From SIO4C1 sp039820425 (lineage in GTDB: Bacteria > Cyanobacteriota > Cyanobacteriia > Phormidesmidales > Phormidesmidaceae), in the NCBI GenBank assembly GCA_039820425.1, contig JBCBQD010000112.1, positions 1 through 17,536 on the forward strand: DNA of 17,536 nt, given 5' to 3'. Shown one piece after another: positions 5,698-15,120 of this stretch. How positions within the stretch are numbered: the stretch's first letter is position 1; the number at the start of each line of letters is the position of its first letter. The translations under genes and the position numbers were made by a program. The notes under the pieces are model-generated. The model had not been told where the DNA came from. It searched no databases and saw only the letters and a program-made list of their open reading frames with translations.

Positions 5698-8686
5698 TTC
5701 CAGGAGAGGTGTCCTGAGAACTGAAACGGGGAACCTCAAATGAGTTAGCGATCAGCACCACCTGGCCATTTCCAGTTATCTGTACGCGGCTGGCCTCATG
5801 GATAGGTGGTGTATTTGAGATCGCGCCCCGGTCAGCCCCAGGGAGACTGTCAGGCGTTATCGTAGCAACAACGGGTTCGACCCCGTTCAAAAATCGCAGA
5901 TCTTGCCAACCTCCAGACGAGGCATCAAGCCGCTGGGCGGGGTTAGGCGGTAGCCCCCCCTGTCCGCCGATGACAAAGCGATTGTTGCGATCGGCCGGGC
6001 AGCCAGTAGCAATTTGATCGTCAGGGTCACTGATAACAACCGGTAGCGCCACCAACCCTCGATCCGGATCAAGGTCGGGGGTATTCAGCTCGACCTCGCC
6101 GTTAAACTCAGGCCCCAGGGCAGACGTCGCCGTAATATCACTCTCCGGGGTGAGCACTTCTCGAAAATCGGTGCCGAGGATGCTCTGGGCGGTGACACTG
6201 ACCCGACCACCGCGCCCCTGGAGGGCATTGGCGGTGATATCGCTGTTGTCGAGGGCAATCAAAAAGGTGGTGTCGAGGGTAATGTTGCCACCATCCGCGT
6301 TACCGGCATCGGTGTTGATATTGCTACCCTGCGTCAGCAACAGAATCGGGGTTTGTAACATAACGTTGCCCCCCGCACCAGACGCAGTTGCCGCGTTGAT
6401 GGTACCGCCGTTGTCTAGGCGAATCCGGTCGGCGGTGGCATTCAGGGTACCTGCATTCCCCGCGCCGAGACTGTCAATTGCGATCTCAGCCCCATCCCGA
6501 ATAATTAACTCCCCGGCAGTCACCTGTAACTCTCCAGCCGCACCACTCCCCACCAACCCTGGAAAATCATTGCGGCCAGAAGAGGAGACCAGGCTACTGG
6601 GAAGCTCCACGGCCACCCCCAATGGATTTCTGGTTCCAGTGCCGCTGAGTTCTAACACATCGCTCACATTGACCGTGAGGGTACCCCCCGGCCCATCACT
6701 AAAGGTCGTGGTCGAGATATTGGCCCCGTCTCGGATGAAGAGATTACCCGTGTTGAGCAACACATTGCCCGCCGGGGCACCGCTAAAGCTAGAGGTACCA
6801 GGACCGCTGCCAAATCGTCCATCGGGTGACAAGCCAACGATTTCAGTGGTACCCCCCACGTTGAGAATCACATCCCCCGCTGGCCCGCCCAATGGGATGA
6901 GGCCAGTGCCCAGTAGCGCGCCAGTTTGGTTACCAATCTGTGCCCCTCCCTCAATGGTGAGTTGTTGGGCATTGACCTTGATGTCGCCCCCCGAGCCGGT
7001 CCCAAAAATGCTGTTGGCAAAAATACCCGTGGGCGCAATGGCACCCACGGGCGTATCCCGCAATTCGACCGACTCGCTGGCGTTAATCACCAGATCGCCC
7101 CCATCCCCCGCCCCAAAGGTAAAGGTTTGCAATAGCCCGCCGTTGCGGATGACCAGACGCTGGGTATCAAGGCTTAAATCACCGGCATCCTGGGGGGTGC
7201 CCTGCAGGGTGCCGGTTAAGAAAATCGAACCGATAATCTCGACTGACTCAGTTGCATTGACAACAGCGTTACCCCCAGCACCGCTACCGCTGGTGGTAGT
7301 CGAGATCAGTGCCCCATCCTGCAGCCGCAGGCGGGCCGTGTCGATGAACAGTTGACCCGCTGCCCCCGATCCGCCGCTGCCAGCTAACAGACCGCTCTCA
7401 GCGTCAGAAATGTCCAGGTTACCTTGAATAGCTCCAAGCAACAGATTCTGGAATGTCTCAAACCCAGATCCACTCAGGTCAACCAGGTCGGTGACCTGCA
7501 GGATCAAGTCACCCCCAGCTCCACTACCTGCCGTCGAGGCTGAGAGCAGGGCGCGATCTCGAACTTGAAGTTGCCCAGTCTCCACAATTAAATTGCCGCC
7601 TGCCCCATCCGCCAGGGTATCTGTACTCAACCGACTGATCACCTGACCATCTACTGAGGCCCCCTGCACCGTCAACGAGTCGGTGGCATTGACCCGTAAG
7701 TCGCCTCCGGGCAGCGGCCCCAGGGTAACGCTCAGCACCTGAGAGCCCTCCTCAACTAAGATGGTTTGCCCTTGCAAATCAATGTCGCCGCCCCCCGGTC
7801 CACTGGCGTTGAGCAGCGCCCCCTGCCTGAGCTGAATCGCCCCAAAATCTTGAACCGCTTCATAGTCCAGGTCAAAGCCATTGGCGACGGGAGTAAGGCT
7901 GACCGTGCCCTGGGTGGCACTGCCCAGCTCTAACCGACCCGAGGGAGCCGACACCGCGCCCCCCTCGATGTCAATCGTGCCCCCGAGCAACGCCAGCGTG
8001 TGGCCGGGGGTTACAAACAAACCCGGTAGCGTGGGGGGAAAGGTGCCGGGGCCTTCTACCCGAATAGCCCTCGGCGTTGCACCGAGTTGCAAACCCACGG
8101 GGGTACTCACCGTTAGCAAGGGTGGCGCACTGGCCAGCGTGGCACTAAACTCACTGCCGTCGGCAAACACAAGCCCGTCAGCACTGCTGGCAATAAAGGA
8201 GCCAGGCACCTGCAGGACTGCATTGGGGCCAAAGATAATGCCGTTGGGGTTGAGTAAAAATAAATCAACGCTGCCCTGGGCTGCGATCGCACCGTCAATC
8301 TCAGAGGGCAGATCTCCGGTTACGCGCGTGACGACTGTCGCCAACGCAGGATCATTCTGAAAAAGGGCAGCCCCCCCGGTCGGCACTGAAAACTGTTGGA
8401 AACTATGGAACAAGGTTTGGCCATCGGTAGATGAGGTGCCCCCTGTAATCGGACAAACCGTGCAACCATCGAGCACCACAGAGTTAGTCGGCAGGGTAGT
8501 ATCTGGCCTGATCTGAGCCTGAGCCGTCGAGGACAGTCCAAGCAAGGCTCCCAGCAGCGTTGGGGTTACCCCCCAGCCATAAGACCACAGCCTGGACCGA
8601 TCAGATGCGTCATCTGGCCTTATTCCCATAGCGTCTATCAGAGTTAAAAACCTCTGCCCAAAGGTAAACTTTTCTGTCTTAGTCAA
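5678..8686 (-). CDS. two-partner-secretion exoprotein, FHA N-terminal domain, beta-helix
   Basis: This is a large secreted TpsA-like protein of 1002 residues. It has a long basic N-terminus and an extended signal peptide ending 'LLGLSSTAQA' (about residue 57). The filamentous-haemagglutinin N-terminal (TPS) domain follows to about residue 210, with the hallmark 'NPNGIIFGPNAVL' near 150 and a CxxC pair (DGCTVCP) near 75. The rest is a right-handed beta-helix built of about 50-residue repeats of the type 'RDGA.IST.T.GSGAGG...VNA.ESVE'. The C-terminal tail has C896 (GCPADRNNRF) and a near-terminal cysteine (GTCAANR), a pattern typical of cyanobacterial members. TpsA proteins cross the outer membrane through a TpsB pore, which is not encoded here. 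The start is uncertain: TTG 8686 is the longest option, and ATG 8629 would still leave a signal sequence; neither has a good ribosome site. The gene is divergent from the CHAT gene. Confidence 0.92.
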   Translation of the reverse strand: MTKTEKFTFGQRFLTLIDAMGIRPDDASDRSRLWSYGWGVTPTLLGALLGLSSTAQAQIRPDTTLPTNSVVLDGCTVCPITGGTSSTDGQTLFHSFQQFSVPTGGAALFQNDPALATVVTRVTGDLPSEIDGAIAAQGSVDLFLLNPNGIIFGPNAVLQVPGSFIASSADGLVFADGSEFSATLASAPPLLTVSTPVGLQLGATPRAIRVEGPGTFPPTLPGLFVTPGHTLALLGGTIDIEGGAVSAPSGRLELGSATQGTVSLTPVANGFDLDYEAVQDFGAIQLRQGALLNASGPGGGDIDLQGQTILVEEGSQVLSVTLGPLPGGDLRVNATDSLTVQGASVDGQVISRLSTDTLADGAGGNLIVETGQLQVRDRALLSASTAGSGAGGDLILQVTDLVDLSGSGFETFQNLLLGAIQGNLDISDAESGLLAGSGGSGAAGQLFIDTARLRLQDGALISTTTSGSGAGGNAVVNATESVEIIGSIFLTGTLQGTPQDAGDLSLDTQRLVIRNGGLLQTFTFGAGDGGDLVINASESVELRDTPVGAIAPTGIFANSIFGTGSGGDIKVNAQQLTIEGGAQIGNQTGALLGTGLIPLGGPAGDVILNVGGTTEIVGLSPDGRFGSGPGTSSFSGAPAGNVLLNTGNLFIRDGANISTTTFSDGPGGTLTVNVSDVLELSGTGTRNPLGVAVELPSSLVSSSGRNDFPGLVGSGAAGELQVTAGELIIRDGAEIAIDSLGAGNAGTLNATADRIRLDNGGTINAATASGAGGNVMLQTPILLLTQGSNINTDAGNADGGNITLDTTFLIALDNSDITANALQGRGGRVSVTAQSILGTDFREVLTPESDITATSALGPEFNGEVELNTPDLDPDRGLVALPVVISDPDDQIATGCPADRNNRFVIGGQGGLPPNPAQRLDASSGGWQDLRFLNGVEPVVATITPDSLPGADRGAISNTPPIHEASRVQITGNGQVVLIANSFEVPRFSSQDTSPGTCAANR

Positions 8687-8959
8687 GGTAAACAGACGGT
8701 CATACAGTCATACGAATCGCACCTAGGCTAACCGGGAGAATTTTATAGATCAAAATTTATGGGATTGATTCAATTCAATCCACTGAAAACTTTATGGATG
8801 AGACCGATTTCCCCTCCAGGTTTTCTCGAAGTGACGTCCCGATTCTAAAAGATGTCTGTTGAATAAAACAGCTAGCTACGGTTCCAGGCAAGATACCTTG
8901 GTAGGTGAAAGGGGGGTAGATGGCAGGGCAAAGACACCTGGGAAACAGGGGATGAGGTG
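8687..8959. promoter_or_regulatory. divergent control region between exoprotein and CHAT genes
   Basis: This 273-bp gap must hold both promoters. A perfect interrupted palindrome GGATTGA-N6-TCAATCC lies at 8762-8781, the size of a LuxR-type or other dimeric operator. A direct repeat GTCATACA/GTCATACG lies at 8699-8714, next to the exoprotein start. AGGGGA at 8947-8952 is the ribosome-binding site of the CHAT gene. No convincing -35/-10 pair was found. Confidence 0.4.
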
Positions 8960-11548
8960 ATGCAAAGGATCAAGCCGTTTAACGGGCATGCTTTAAAGCG
9001 AGGCTGGCTGATTATCTTAGCCGGGGTGAGCTGTTGGCTAGCGGTTTGGGTCACCCCGGTTACCGCCCGAGAGGTCGCCCCGATTCACCTCGCCCAGGCC
9101 CACAAATCGCTCATTGATCAAGGCTCTGCCTTGTTTGCCTCGGGGCAGCTAGCGGCGGCGGCTGAGGCATGGCAACAGGCCGCGACAAATTATGCTGAGC
9201 AGAACAATCGCCTGGCCCAGGCCAGAGCATTGCACTATTTGGCCCTGGCCTATTTTAATCTGGGTCAGTGGGCCCAGGCTCGGCAGGCCAATCGCGACAG
9301 TCAAACCCAGTTGACAGCCCTCCCAGAAGCCGACGCAGTCCTCCTGGGGGCTGTCTTAAACCTGCAAGGCCAGCTGCAGCTGGCCTTGGGGCAACCTGAG
9401 CACGGCATTGAAACCTGGAAACAGGCGGCAGCTGCCTATGCATCCGCAGCTGATCCCATGGGTCAACTCGGGGCTCAGCTCAACCAGGCCAGGGCGCTGC
9501 AAAGCCTGGGGCACTATCAACAATCTCGGCAGTTGCTGGAGCAGGCCCTCTCTGAGACCCAGGCCCAGTCTGATCCAGCAGTTAGAGCCACTGGCCTACA
9601 GCTTCTGGGGACGGCGCTGCAGGCAGTTGGTGATTTGGCGCGATCGCAAACCCTCTTAACGGACAGTCTTGCGATCGCTCAGACGCTGGCAGAGCGCCAG
9701 CCGATCTTTGCCGAGCAGGCCAGCGCCACGCAAATCAGTCTGGGCAATACCCTGGCGGCGCTTCGGGAAACCGATGCGGCGCTGGCCCAGTACCAGCAAG
9801 CGGCTGAAAGGGCGACCCAGCCCCTTACCCGAATTGAAGCCTGGCTCGATCAGCTACAGCTCCTGGTCAAAACTGAGCAAGGGGCACAGGCCGAGTCGCT
9901 GATCTCCACCCTGCCAGCTCACCTGGCAAGCCTGCCCCCCAGCCGCGATACCGTCTATGCCAAGGTCAATTTTGCCGCCAGCTGGATGCAGGTTGCCAGG
10001 ACAGCCTCGCTGGCCCCTGCCCAAACCGCTGCCCAAACTGCTGACATTGCCCGGCTCCTAGCAACCGCCGTGCAAACGGCCCGTGACCTATCCGATACCC
10101 GCGCCGAAGCCTTTGCCCTGGGGCAGCTCGGCCATCTGTACGAAATTGCGCAGCAGTGGCCAGCGGCCCAGCGACTGACGCAGCAAGCGATGCGCCTGGC
10201 GGAGGGATTGGATGCCCCCGATTTAAGGGCGACCTGGCAGTGGCAGTTGGGACGCATTCTTAAACAGCAGGGAGCGCGCAGCGGTGCGATCTCAGCCTAC
10301 AGCGATGCCGTTGAAGCGCTCCAGTCCCTGCGACAGGAGCTGGTGGCCCTCAACCCGGATCTGCAATTTTCCTTTCTTGAAACAGTTGAACCTGTCTACC
10401 GTGAGCTGGTCTCACTCCTGTTAGAGGCCGACCCTGATCAGGGTAAGCTGCAGCAAGCACGGCAGCTGATCGAATCCTTACAGCTCGCCGAACTCGATAA
10501 CTTTTTTCGACACGCGTGTTTGCAGGCACAACCTCAGCTGATTGACACGGTGGATGCCACCGCCGCAGTGTTCTATCCCATTATCTTGCCCGATCGGCTA
10601 GCGGTGATCGTCTCTCGCCCCGGACAGCCCCTGTTGCACTACGAAACTGTCCTGCCCCAGGCTGACATCGAAGCCACCATTGCCCAACTCCAGCTTTACC
10701 TCAATCCTCACTTTTTTGACGAAGATCGACTCAGGCTCTCTCAACAACTCTATGATTGGCTGATTCGTCCCGCCGAGGCTGTTTTGACCGATACCCAAAC
10801 CCTGGTGTTTGTCTTAGACGGTGCCCTCCGCAGCCTGCCCATGGCGACCTTGTCTGATGGTGAGCATTACCTGATCGAACGCTATGGCATTGCCCTGAGC
10901 CCTGGTCTGCAGCTGCTCGAGCCAGCAGCGCTCGACATCGGTGAGCTGAAAGTGTTGACGGGGGGGCTGAGCGAGGCCCAACAGGGCTACGTTGCCTTAC
11001 CCGCCGTCGATACCGAAGTCAACCAAATCGCCCAGACGCTCCCCACCACCACGCTTCTCAATCAAACATTCACCACCGATCAGCTCAAGCGCACCCTCGA
11101 CGATGTGCCTTTTCCGGTCATTCACCTCGCCACCCACGGTCAGTTTAGCTCCAGGGCAGAGGAGACCTTTTTAGTCACCTGGGATGGCCGCATCAATGTC
11201 ACAGAGCTGGATGCGCTGCTACAGCCCAGAAGGCGTGACCCAACTCAGCCTTTGGAGCTGCTGGTGCTCAGTGCCTGTCAAACCGCAGCTGGGGATAAAC
11301 GGGCAGCCCTGGGGTTAGCTGGCATCGCCCTACGATCTGGGGCCCGTAGCACCCTGGCCACGCTCTGGCAGGTCAACGATGAATCCACCGCAACCTTGAT
11401 GGGGCAGTTTTACCAACAGCTCGCCAAGACCCCAGGCATCACCAAAGCAGAAGCCCTCCGAGCAGCGCAGCTGAGGTTGCTCAAGCAGCCCCAATATCAG
11501 CACCCTTTCTACTGGGCACCATTTGTGTTGGTGGGCAACTGGTTGTAG
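8960..11548 (+). CDS. secreted TPR-CHAT caspase-like protein
   Basis: This 862-residue protein starts with a signal peptide: basic residues, then the hydrophobic core 'LIILAGVSCWLAVWVTPVTA' to about residue 35. Helical tetratricopeptide-type repeats fill about 45-480 ('A...A...Y..LGQW..A', 'Q.QLG.IL..QGA'). The C-terminal CHAT domain covers about 540-862. The caspase-fold catalytic dyad is visible: H726 in HLATHG and C773 in LSACQT, followed by the conserved 'GLAGIALRSGARSTLATLWQVND' segment and the terminal 'HPFYWAPFVLVGNW' motif. It is therefore a predicted active peptidase acting outside the cytoplasm. ATG 8960 is preferred to the adjacent GTG 8957 because AGGGGA lies 7 bases upstream. It leads a probable gene string with DUF928 and the CHASE2 kinase and is divergent from the TPS exoprotein, a possible substrate or partner. 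Confidence 0.92.
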   Translation: MQRIKPFNGHALKRGWLIILAGVSCWLAVWVTPVTAREVAPIHLAQAHKSLIDQGSALFASGQLAAAAEAWQQAATNYAEQNNRLAQARALHYLALAYFNLGQWAQARQANRDSQTQLTALPEADAVLLGAVLNLQGQLQLALGQPEHGIETWKQAAAAYASAADPMGQLGAQLNQARALQSLGHYQQSRQLLEQALSETQAQSDPAVRATGLQLLGTALQAVGDLARSQTLLTDSLAIAQTLAERQPIFAEQASATQISLGNTLAALRETDAALAQYQQAAERATQPLTRIEAWLDQLQLLVKTEQGAQAESLISTLPAHLASLPPSRDTVYAKVNFAASWMQVARTASLAPAQTAAQTADIARLLATAVQTARDLSDTRAEAFALGQLGHLYEIAQQWPAAQRLTQQAMRLAEGLDAPDLRATWQWQLGRILKQQGARSGAISAYSDAVEALQSLRQELVALNPDLQFSFLETVEPVYRELVSLLLEADPDQGKLQQARQLIESLQLAELDNFFRHACLQAQPQLIDTVDATAAVFYPIILPDRLAVIVSRPGQPLLHYETVLPQADIEATIAQLQLYLNPHFFDEDRLRLSQQLYDWLIRPAEAVLTDTQTLVFVLDGALRSLPMATLSDGEHYLIERYGIALSPGLQLLEPAALDIGELKVLTGGLSEAQQGYVALPAVDTEVNQIAQTLPTTTLLNQTFTTDQLKRTLDDVPFPVIHLATHGQFSSRAEETFLVTWDGRINVTELDALLQPRRRDPTQPLELLVLSACQTAAGDKRAALGLAGIALRSGARSTLATLWQVNDESTATLMGQFYQQLAKTPGITKAEALRAAQLRLLKQPQYQHPFYWAPFVLVGNWL

Positions 11549-11824
11549 GGAGATGCGGAGACCGGTTACTCATCAGCTAAAAATCCGTAAATACCGATCC
11601 ATTTTTCCCAAGTCCCTTTTATTTGGGCACCTCCAGGCTTTTCTATATAAAGCGATGCTAAACCCCAGGGAATCAAACAAGAAAATTAAATAAGGAAAGA
11701 TCCTGGTTGCACACGGGGGGCATCGTAGCGAGATATAACAAACAACATCAGCCCCCACAAACGCTTTTTGTAATCGCCTCCTGCAAGGGCCTCTTTCACG
11801 GCTTCGCTTCACATATCAAGCATT
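11549..11824. other. intergenic region, nothing recognised
   Basis: This is a 276-bp gap between the CHAT and DUF928 genes. It is AT-rich near 11640-11690, with a TATATAA at 11644-11650 that could be a -10 box but lacks a matching -35. It suggests DUF928 and the kinase have their own promoter and are not tightly coupled to CHAT. Confidence 0.4.
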
Positions 11825-12616
11825 ATGATGAAATTCCACGCCTATAATTGCCTGCGTTTGACGCTGATAAATTCCTTGTTGTTAGGACTGGCCCTGGGGA
11901 CAGCGAGCCAGGCCGATACCCCATCCCCAAAAATTCCGTCTCCTAGCCCCCTACCGCCTTTCACAGACGGTCCATCGGGCACCTCAGCCCCAACCCCTAT
12001 CGTCCGCTTTGAACCGCCCAACGATCAAGATGTTGATGATTCCCGTGGCGGCGCGTCTCGCCCCACTGAGGTAAAGTGCGCTCAGGATGAACCCTATCCG
12101 GCCCCTCTGACGGCGTTGATTCCCCGTTCTGGCGTGGGGTTAACCGTGGCAGCCCGCCTTAATCTGCTGATTTATGTGCCCCCCACAACGGCCACCCAGG
12201 CTCATTTCACCTTGAGGGATGCTAACCATCGTGGGCTCTACCAAACCCAGGTTCCCATTCCCCAAACCGATGGTATTCTCAGGATCCCCCTCCCCTCAGA
12301 CAGCCCCGAACTGAGGGTGGGAGAAGCCTACCAATGGTCACTTGCCCTGCTCTGCCAACCAGCCCAAACCGATCTGCCGATTATCAGCGGTCAGATCCAG
12401 CGCATTGAGCTGCCTGACCCCTCCATACTGAGCGCTCAGTCCCTGTTGATACAAGCCGCTACGTATGGACAGGCCGGTGTTTGGCATGATATGCTCACTC
12501 GCCTGGTTATCTTAAAACAGGCTCAACCGGAGGATAGTGACCTCAGCGCCAATTGGACTGAGCTGCTTCAGGCAGAAAATTTGGGCGCGATCGCAAATGC
12601 TCCACTGCTCAACTAG
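11825..12616 (+). CDS. DUF928 exported protein
   Basis: This 263-residue protein belongs to the cyanobacterial DUF928 family. It starts with an exported signal (INSLLLGLALGTASQA, to about residue 30), then a proline/serine-rich linker. The family core follows: 'RFEPPNDQDVDDSRGGASRPTEVKC' at about 59-83, 'LIPRSGVGLTVAARLNLLIYVP' at about 96-117, a beta-rich middle, and 'GEAYQWSLALLCQP' near 175. The conserved cysteine pair, at about 83 and 180, could form a disulfide in the periplasm. The biochemical role is unknown. The family is often found beside CHAT and CHASE2 genes, as here. Two ATGs (11825, 11828) are adjacent and neither has a clear ribosome site. The CHASE2 kinase starts 24 bp after the stop, so the two are probably one transcript. 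Confidence 0.85.
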   Translation: MMKFHAYNCLRLTLINSLLLGLALGTASQADTPSPKIPSPSPLPPFTDGPSGTSAPTPIVRFEPPNDQDVDDSRGGASRPTEVKCAQDEPYPAPLTALIPRSGVGLTVAARLNLLIYVPPTTATQAHFTLRDANHRGLYQTQVPIPQTDGILRIPLPSDSPELRVGEAYQWSLALLCQPAQTDLPIISGQIQRIELPDPSILSAQSLLIQAATYGQAGVWHDMLTRLVILKQAQPEDSDLSANWTELLQAENLGAIANAPLLN

Positions 12617-12640
12617 GAGGGCCTGCCCTAGATTCGTTAG

Positions 12641-15082
12641 ATGCGATGGATCGCTGCACTCGTAACAACGCCGATCGTGGCAGGTATCGTGATCGCCCTC
12701 AGATCTACGGGGGCATTACAGCTATTAGAATGGGCTGCCTACGATCAGTACTTTCAGCTGCGCCCTCAAGAACGCATTGACGAGCGCATTGTCCTGGTTA
12801 CGATTGAGGAATCTGACATTAACAAACTTGGTCAGTGGCCCCTCTCTGATGCGACCCTGGCCCAGCTGATTCAAAATCTGAATCAGCATCAGCCCACCGT
12901 GATTGGCTTAGACCTCTACCGAGATCTGCCGGTAGAGCCCGGCCACCAAGATTGGGTCGAGGTGATGACATCTGTCCCCCATCTAATTGGGGTTGAGAAA
13001 GCGATTGGGCGGACGGTAAGCCCGCCGGCCGAGTTAGCTCAGCAGGGTCAGGTGGCCTTAACGGATTTACTCGTCGATGCGGATGGCAAGGTGCGGCGAG
13101 GGTTGTTGTCCCATCACAATTCGGCAGATCAGTTGCGCCTGGGGTTGGGAGCCGAGCTGGCCCTACGCTATCTCGCCGAGCGCGGGATAGCGCTAGAAGT
13201 GTTGGATTCGGAGCAAAAAATTTATCGTCTGGGGCAAGCTGGCTTTATCCCCTTTCGCAGCCACGATGGTGGCTATATTCGCACCAATGCAGGGGGGTAC
13301 CAAACCCTGATTAACTTTCGAGGCCATGGGCACCGTTTCCCCCAGGTGTCTGTCACAGAGGTTTTAAGCAAGCAGTTAGATCCAGACCTGGTGCGCGATC
13401 GGATTGTCATCATTGGCAGTATCGCCCCCAGCCTTAACGATCTGTTTTATACCCCCTACAGCGGCCAACGGATCAACACACCGGAAGCCACGTCGGGTAT
13501 GGTGATTCACGCCAACCTGGCGAGCACCCTCTTGGGTGCAGCCCTGGATGGGCGCGCTGTTATCCAAGTATGGACTGAGCCAGTCGAATGGATCTGGATA
13601 CTGGTTTGGGCTGGAGTCGGTGCCTTTGGATACTGGCGGCTGATCGAGGTCAAGCGCCACAGCCAGCGTATATTCACCCGTCTAGCAATATGGATCGCTT
13701 CGGTGGTGTTTGCGGGGGGTATCCTATTGGCCAGTGGTTTCCTAGCGTTTGGGGTAGGCTGGTGGATTCCAGTGGTGCCTCCATTTTTGGCGTTGTTCGG
13801 CTCTGCCAGTGCGATCGCAGGTTACGAGATTCTTAAACTGCAGCAATCCCGAGCCGAGATTGCCCAACAAAATCTTAAACTTGAGCAAGACAAAATTCGA
13901 GCTGAAGTTGCCTCCCAGGCCAAGAGCCAGTTTTTAGCCAAGATGAGCCATGAACTGCGGACCCCCCTCAACACAATCCTGGGGTATACCCAGCTGATGA
14001 GTCAGGATATTTCCCTGAATGTGCAACAAAAAGAGTCGCTAAATATCATTACCCTCAGCGGTGAACACCTGCTGAATTTGATCAACGATGTGCTGGAGAT
14101 CTCCAAGATAGAAGCGGGTCGAGTGGTTCTCCATAAGGCCAGCTTTGATTTGCACAATTTGTTAGAGACCCTACAGGCAATGCTGGTCTCAAAAGCCATC
14201 GAAAAGGGTCTGAAACTTAGGATTGAGTACGATTCTGATGTGCCCAAGTTTGTCATTACCGATGGGGGCAAGCTGCGCCAGGTGCTCATTAACCTCTTAA
14301 ACAATGCCATTAAGTTTACCTCAGCCGGAGAAGTGACGCTGCGGGTAAGTCAGCGTCCACCTCCTTCCCCCTCCTCCCCACCGCTCTCACCAGAGATAGT
14401 CTCCCTCCACTTTGAGGTGAAAGATACGGGCCCTGGTATCTCCGCTGATGAAGTTTCGACACTGTTTGATATTTTTTCCCAGGGTAAAGCGGGTCAGAGC
14501 GCTTTTGAAGGGGTCGGCCTGGGGTTGCCGATCAGTCAACAACTGGTCAACCTGATGGGAGGAGAGATCACGGTCGATACGGGGCCACACCAGGGGGCCA
14601 CCTTTCAGTTTGATATTCAAACTCGATCCTCCGATGTCCCCCAAACCAGTGCTCCCCCTCCCCGACAGCGGGTTAGCCTCGCCCCTGACCAACCTAGCTT
14701 TCGGATCTTAATCGCCGAAGACGAACCCATCAGCCGTAAATTATTGACCAAATTGCTAACCAGTTTAGGGTTTGAGGTGTCTACGGCGACCAACGGCCAG
14801 GAAGCGGTTGAGCTTTGGGAAAGTTGGCAGCCCCACTTGATTTGGATGGATATGCAAATGCCGGTGATGGACGGCTGCGAAGCAACCCGGCAGATTAGGG
14901 CGATGATGATGGGCGAGAAGCTAAGCTTCTCGCCCATCATCATCGCCTTAACCGCCAGTGCATTTGAGGCAGATCGAGCACGTAGTCTCGCCGCTGGCTG
15001 TGATGATTTTGTCAGCAAACCGTTTCGACGGGACGAGATCCTGACCAAAATGTCTCAATATTTGGGGGTTCGGTATCAGTGA
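12641..15082 (+). CDS. CHASE2-domain hybrid sensor histidine kinase with C-terminal receiver
   Basis: The protein is 813 residues. It has an N-terminal membrane helix (about 4-22), then an extracytoplasmic CHASE2 sensor (about 25-300; 'VLVTIEESDINKLGQWPLSD', 'RIVIIGS...D.FYTPYS'). Three further membrane helices follow (about 315-395), then a coiled-coil linker. HisKA has phosphoacceptor H437 in MSHELRTPLN. HATPase_c has an N box LINLLNNAIKFT, a D box DTGPGI and a G box GVGLGLPIS. The C-terminal receiver (about 685-810) has acidic ED, phosphoacceptor D737, the T of ALTAS and the K of SKPF. All catalytic residues are present. A Pro/Ser-rich insert (RPPPSPSSPPLSPE) interrupts the ATPase domain between the N and D boxes. 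A 49-bp palindrome encodes residues 753-769 in the receiver. There is no output domain, so phosphate must pass to an unlinked partner. AGGAGG at the end of DUF928 lies about 20 bases upstream of the ATG. Confidence 0.93.
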   Translation: MRWIAALVTTPIVAGIVIALRSTGALQLLEWAAYDQYFQLRPQERIDERIVLVTIEESDINKLGQWPLSDATLAQLIQNLNQHQPTVIGLDLYRDLPVEPGHQDWVEVMTSVPHLIGVEKAIGRTVSPPAELAQQGQVALTDLLVDADGKVRRGLLSHHNSADQLRLGLGAELALRYLAERGIALEVLDSEQKIYRLGQAGFIPFRSHDGGYIRTNAGGYQTLINFRGHGHRFPQVSVTEVLSKQLDPDLVRDRIVIIGSIAPSLNDLFYTPYSGQRINTPEATSGMVIHANLASTLLGAALDGRAVIQVWTEPVEWIWILVWAGVGAFGYWRLIEVKRHSQRIFTRLAIWIASVVFAGGILLASGFLAFGVGWWIPVVPPFLALFGSASAIAGYEILKLQQSRAEIAQQNLKLEQDKIRAEVASQAKSQFLAKMSHELRTPLNTILGYTQLMSQDISLNVQQKESLNIITLSGEHLLNLINDVLEISKIEAGRVVLHKASFDLHNLLETLQAMLVSKAIEKGLKLRIEYDSDVPKFVITDGGKLRQVLINLLNNAIKFTSAGEVTLRVSQRPPPSPSSPPLSPEIVSLHFEVKDTGPGISADEVSTLFDIFSQGKAGQSAFEGVGLGLPISQQLVNLMGGEITVDTGPHQGATFQFDIQTRSSDVPQTSAPPPRQRVSLAPDQPSFRILIAEDEPISRKLLTKLLTSLGFEVSTATNGQEAVELWESWQPHLIWMDMQMPVMDGCEATRQIRAMMMGEKLSFSPIIIALTASAFEADRARSLAAGCDDFVSKPFRRDEILTKMSQYLGVRYQ
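14899..14947. repeat. perfect 49-bp palindrome inside the receiver domain
   Basis: Two 24-bp arms (14899-14922 and 14924-14947) are exactly complementary around the single base A14923. The arm reads GGCGATGATG...GAGAAGCT. It lies wholly in the kinase gene and encodes receiver residues 753-769. Because the fold is symmetric, the minus strand in one frame spells the same run of residues (MMMGEKLSFSPIIIA). The perfect arms contrast with the otherwise diverged surrounding sequence. Confidence 0.97.
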
Positions 15083-15120
15083 TGGGCTATCAGTATCCGC
15101 TATAAGTCAAAGCAAACCGT

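Noticed and set aside
6150..7355. 401-codon plus-strand frame opposite the exoprotein gene
   Set aside because: It is a GC-driven antisense shadow of the repetitive beta-helix coding sequence: Pro/Ser/Arg-rich, with no domain and no ribosome site.
8957..8959. GTG as the start codon of the CHAT gene
   Set aside because: The adjacent ATG 8960 has better spacing to the ribosome-binding site AGGGGA (8947-8952).
14617..15048. 143-codon minus-strand frame opposite the receiver domain
   Set aside because: It is an antisense shadow. It shares the peptide MMMGEKLSFSPIIIA with the real gene only because the DNA there is a perfect palindrome.
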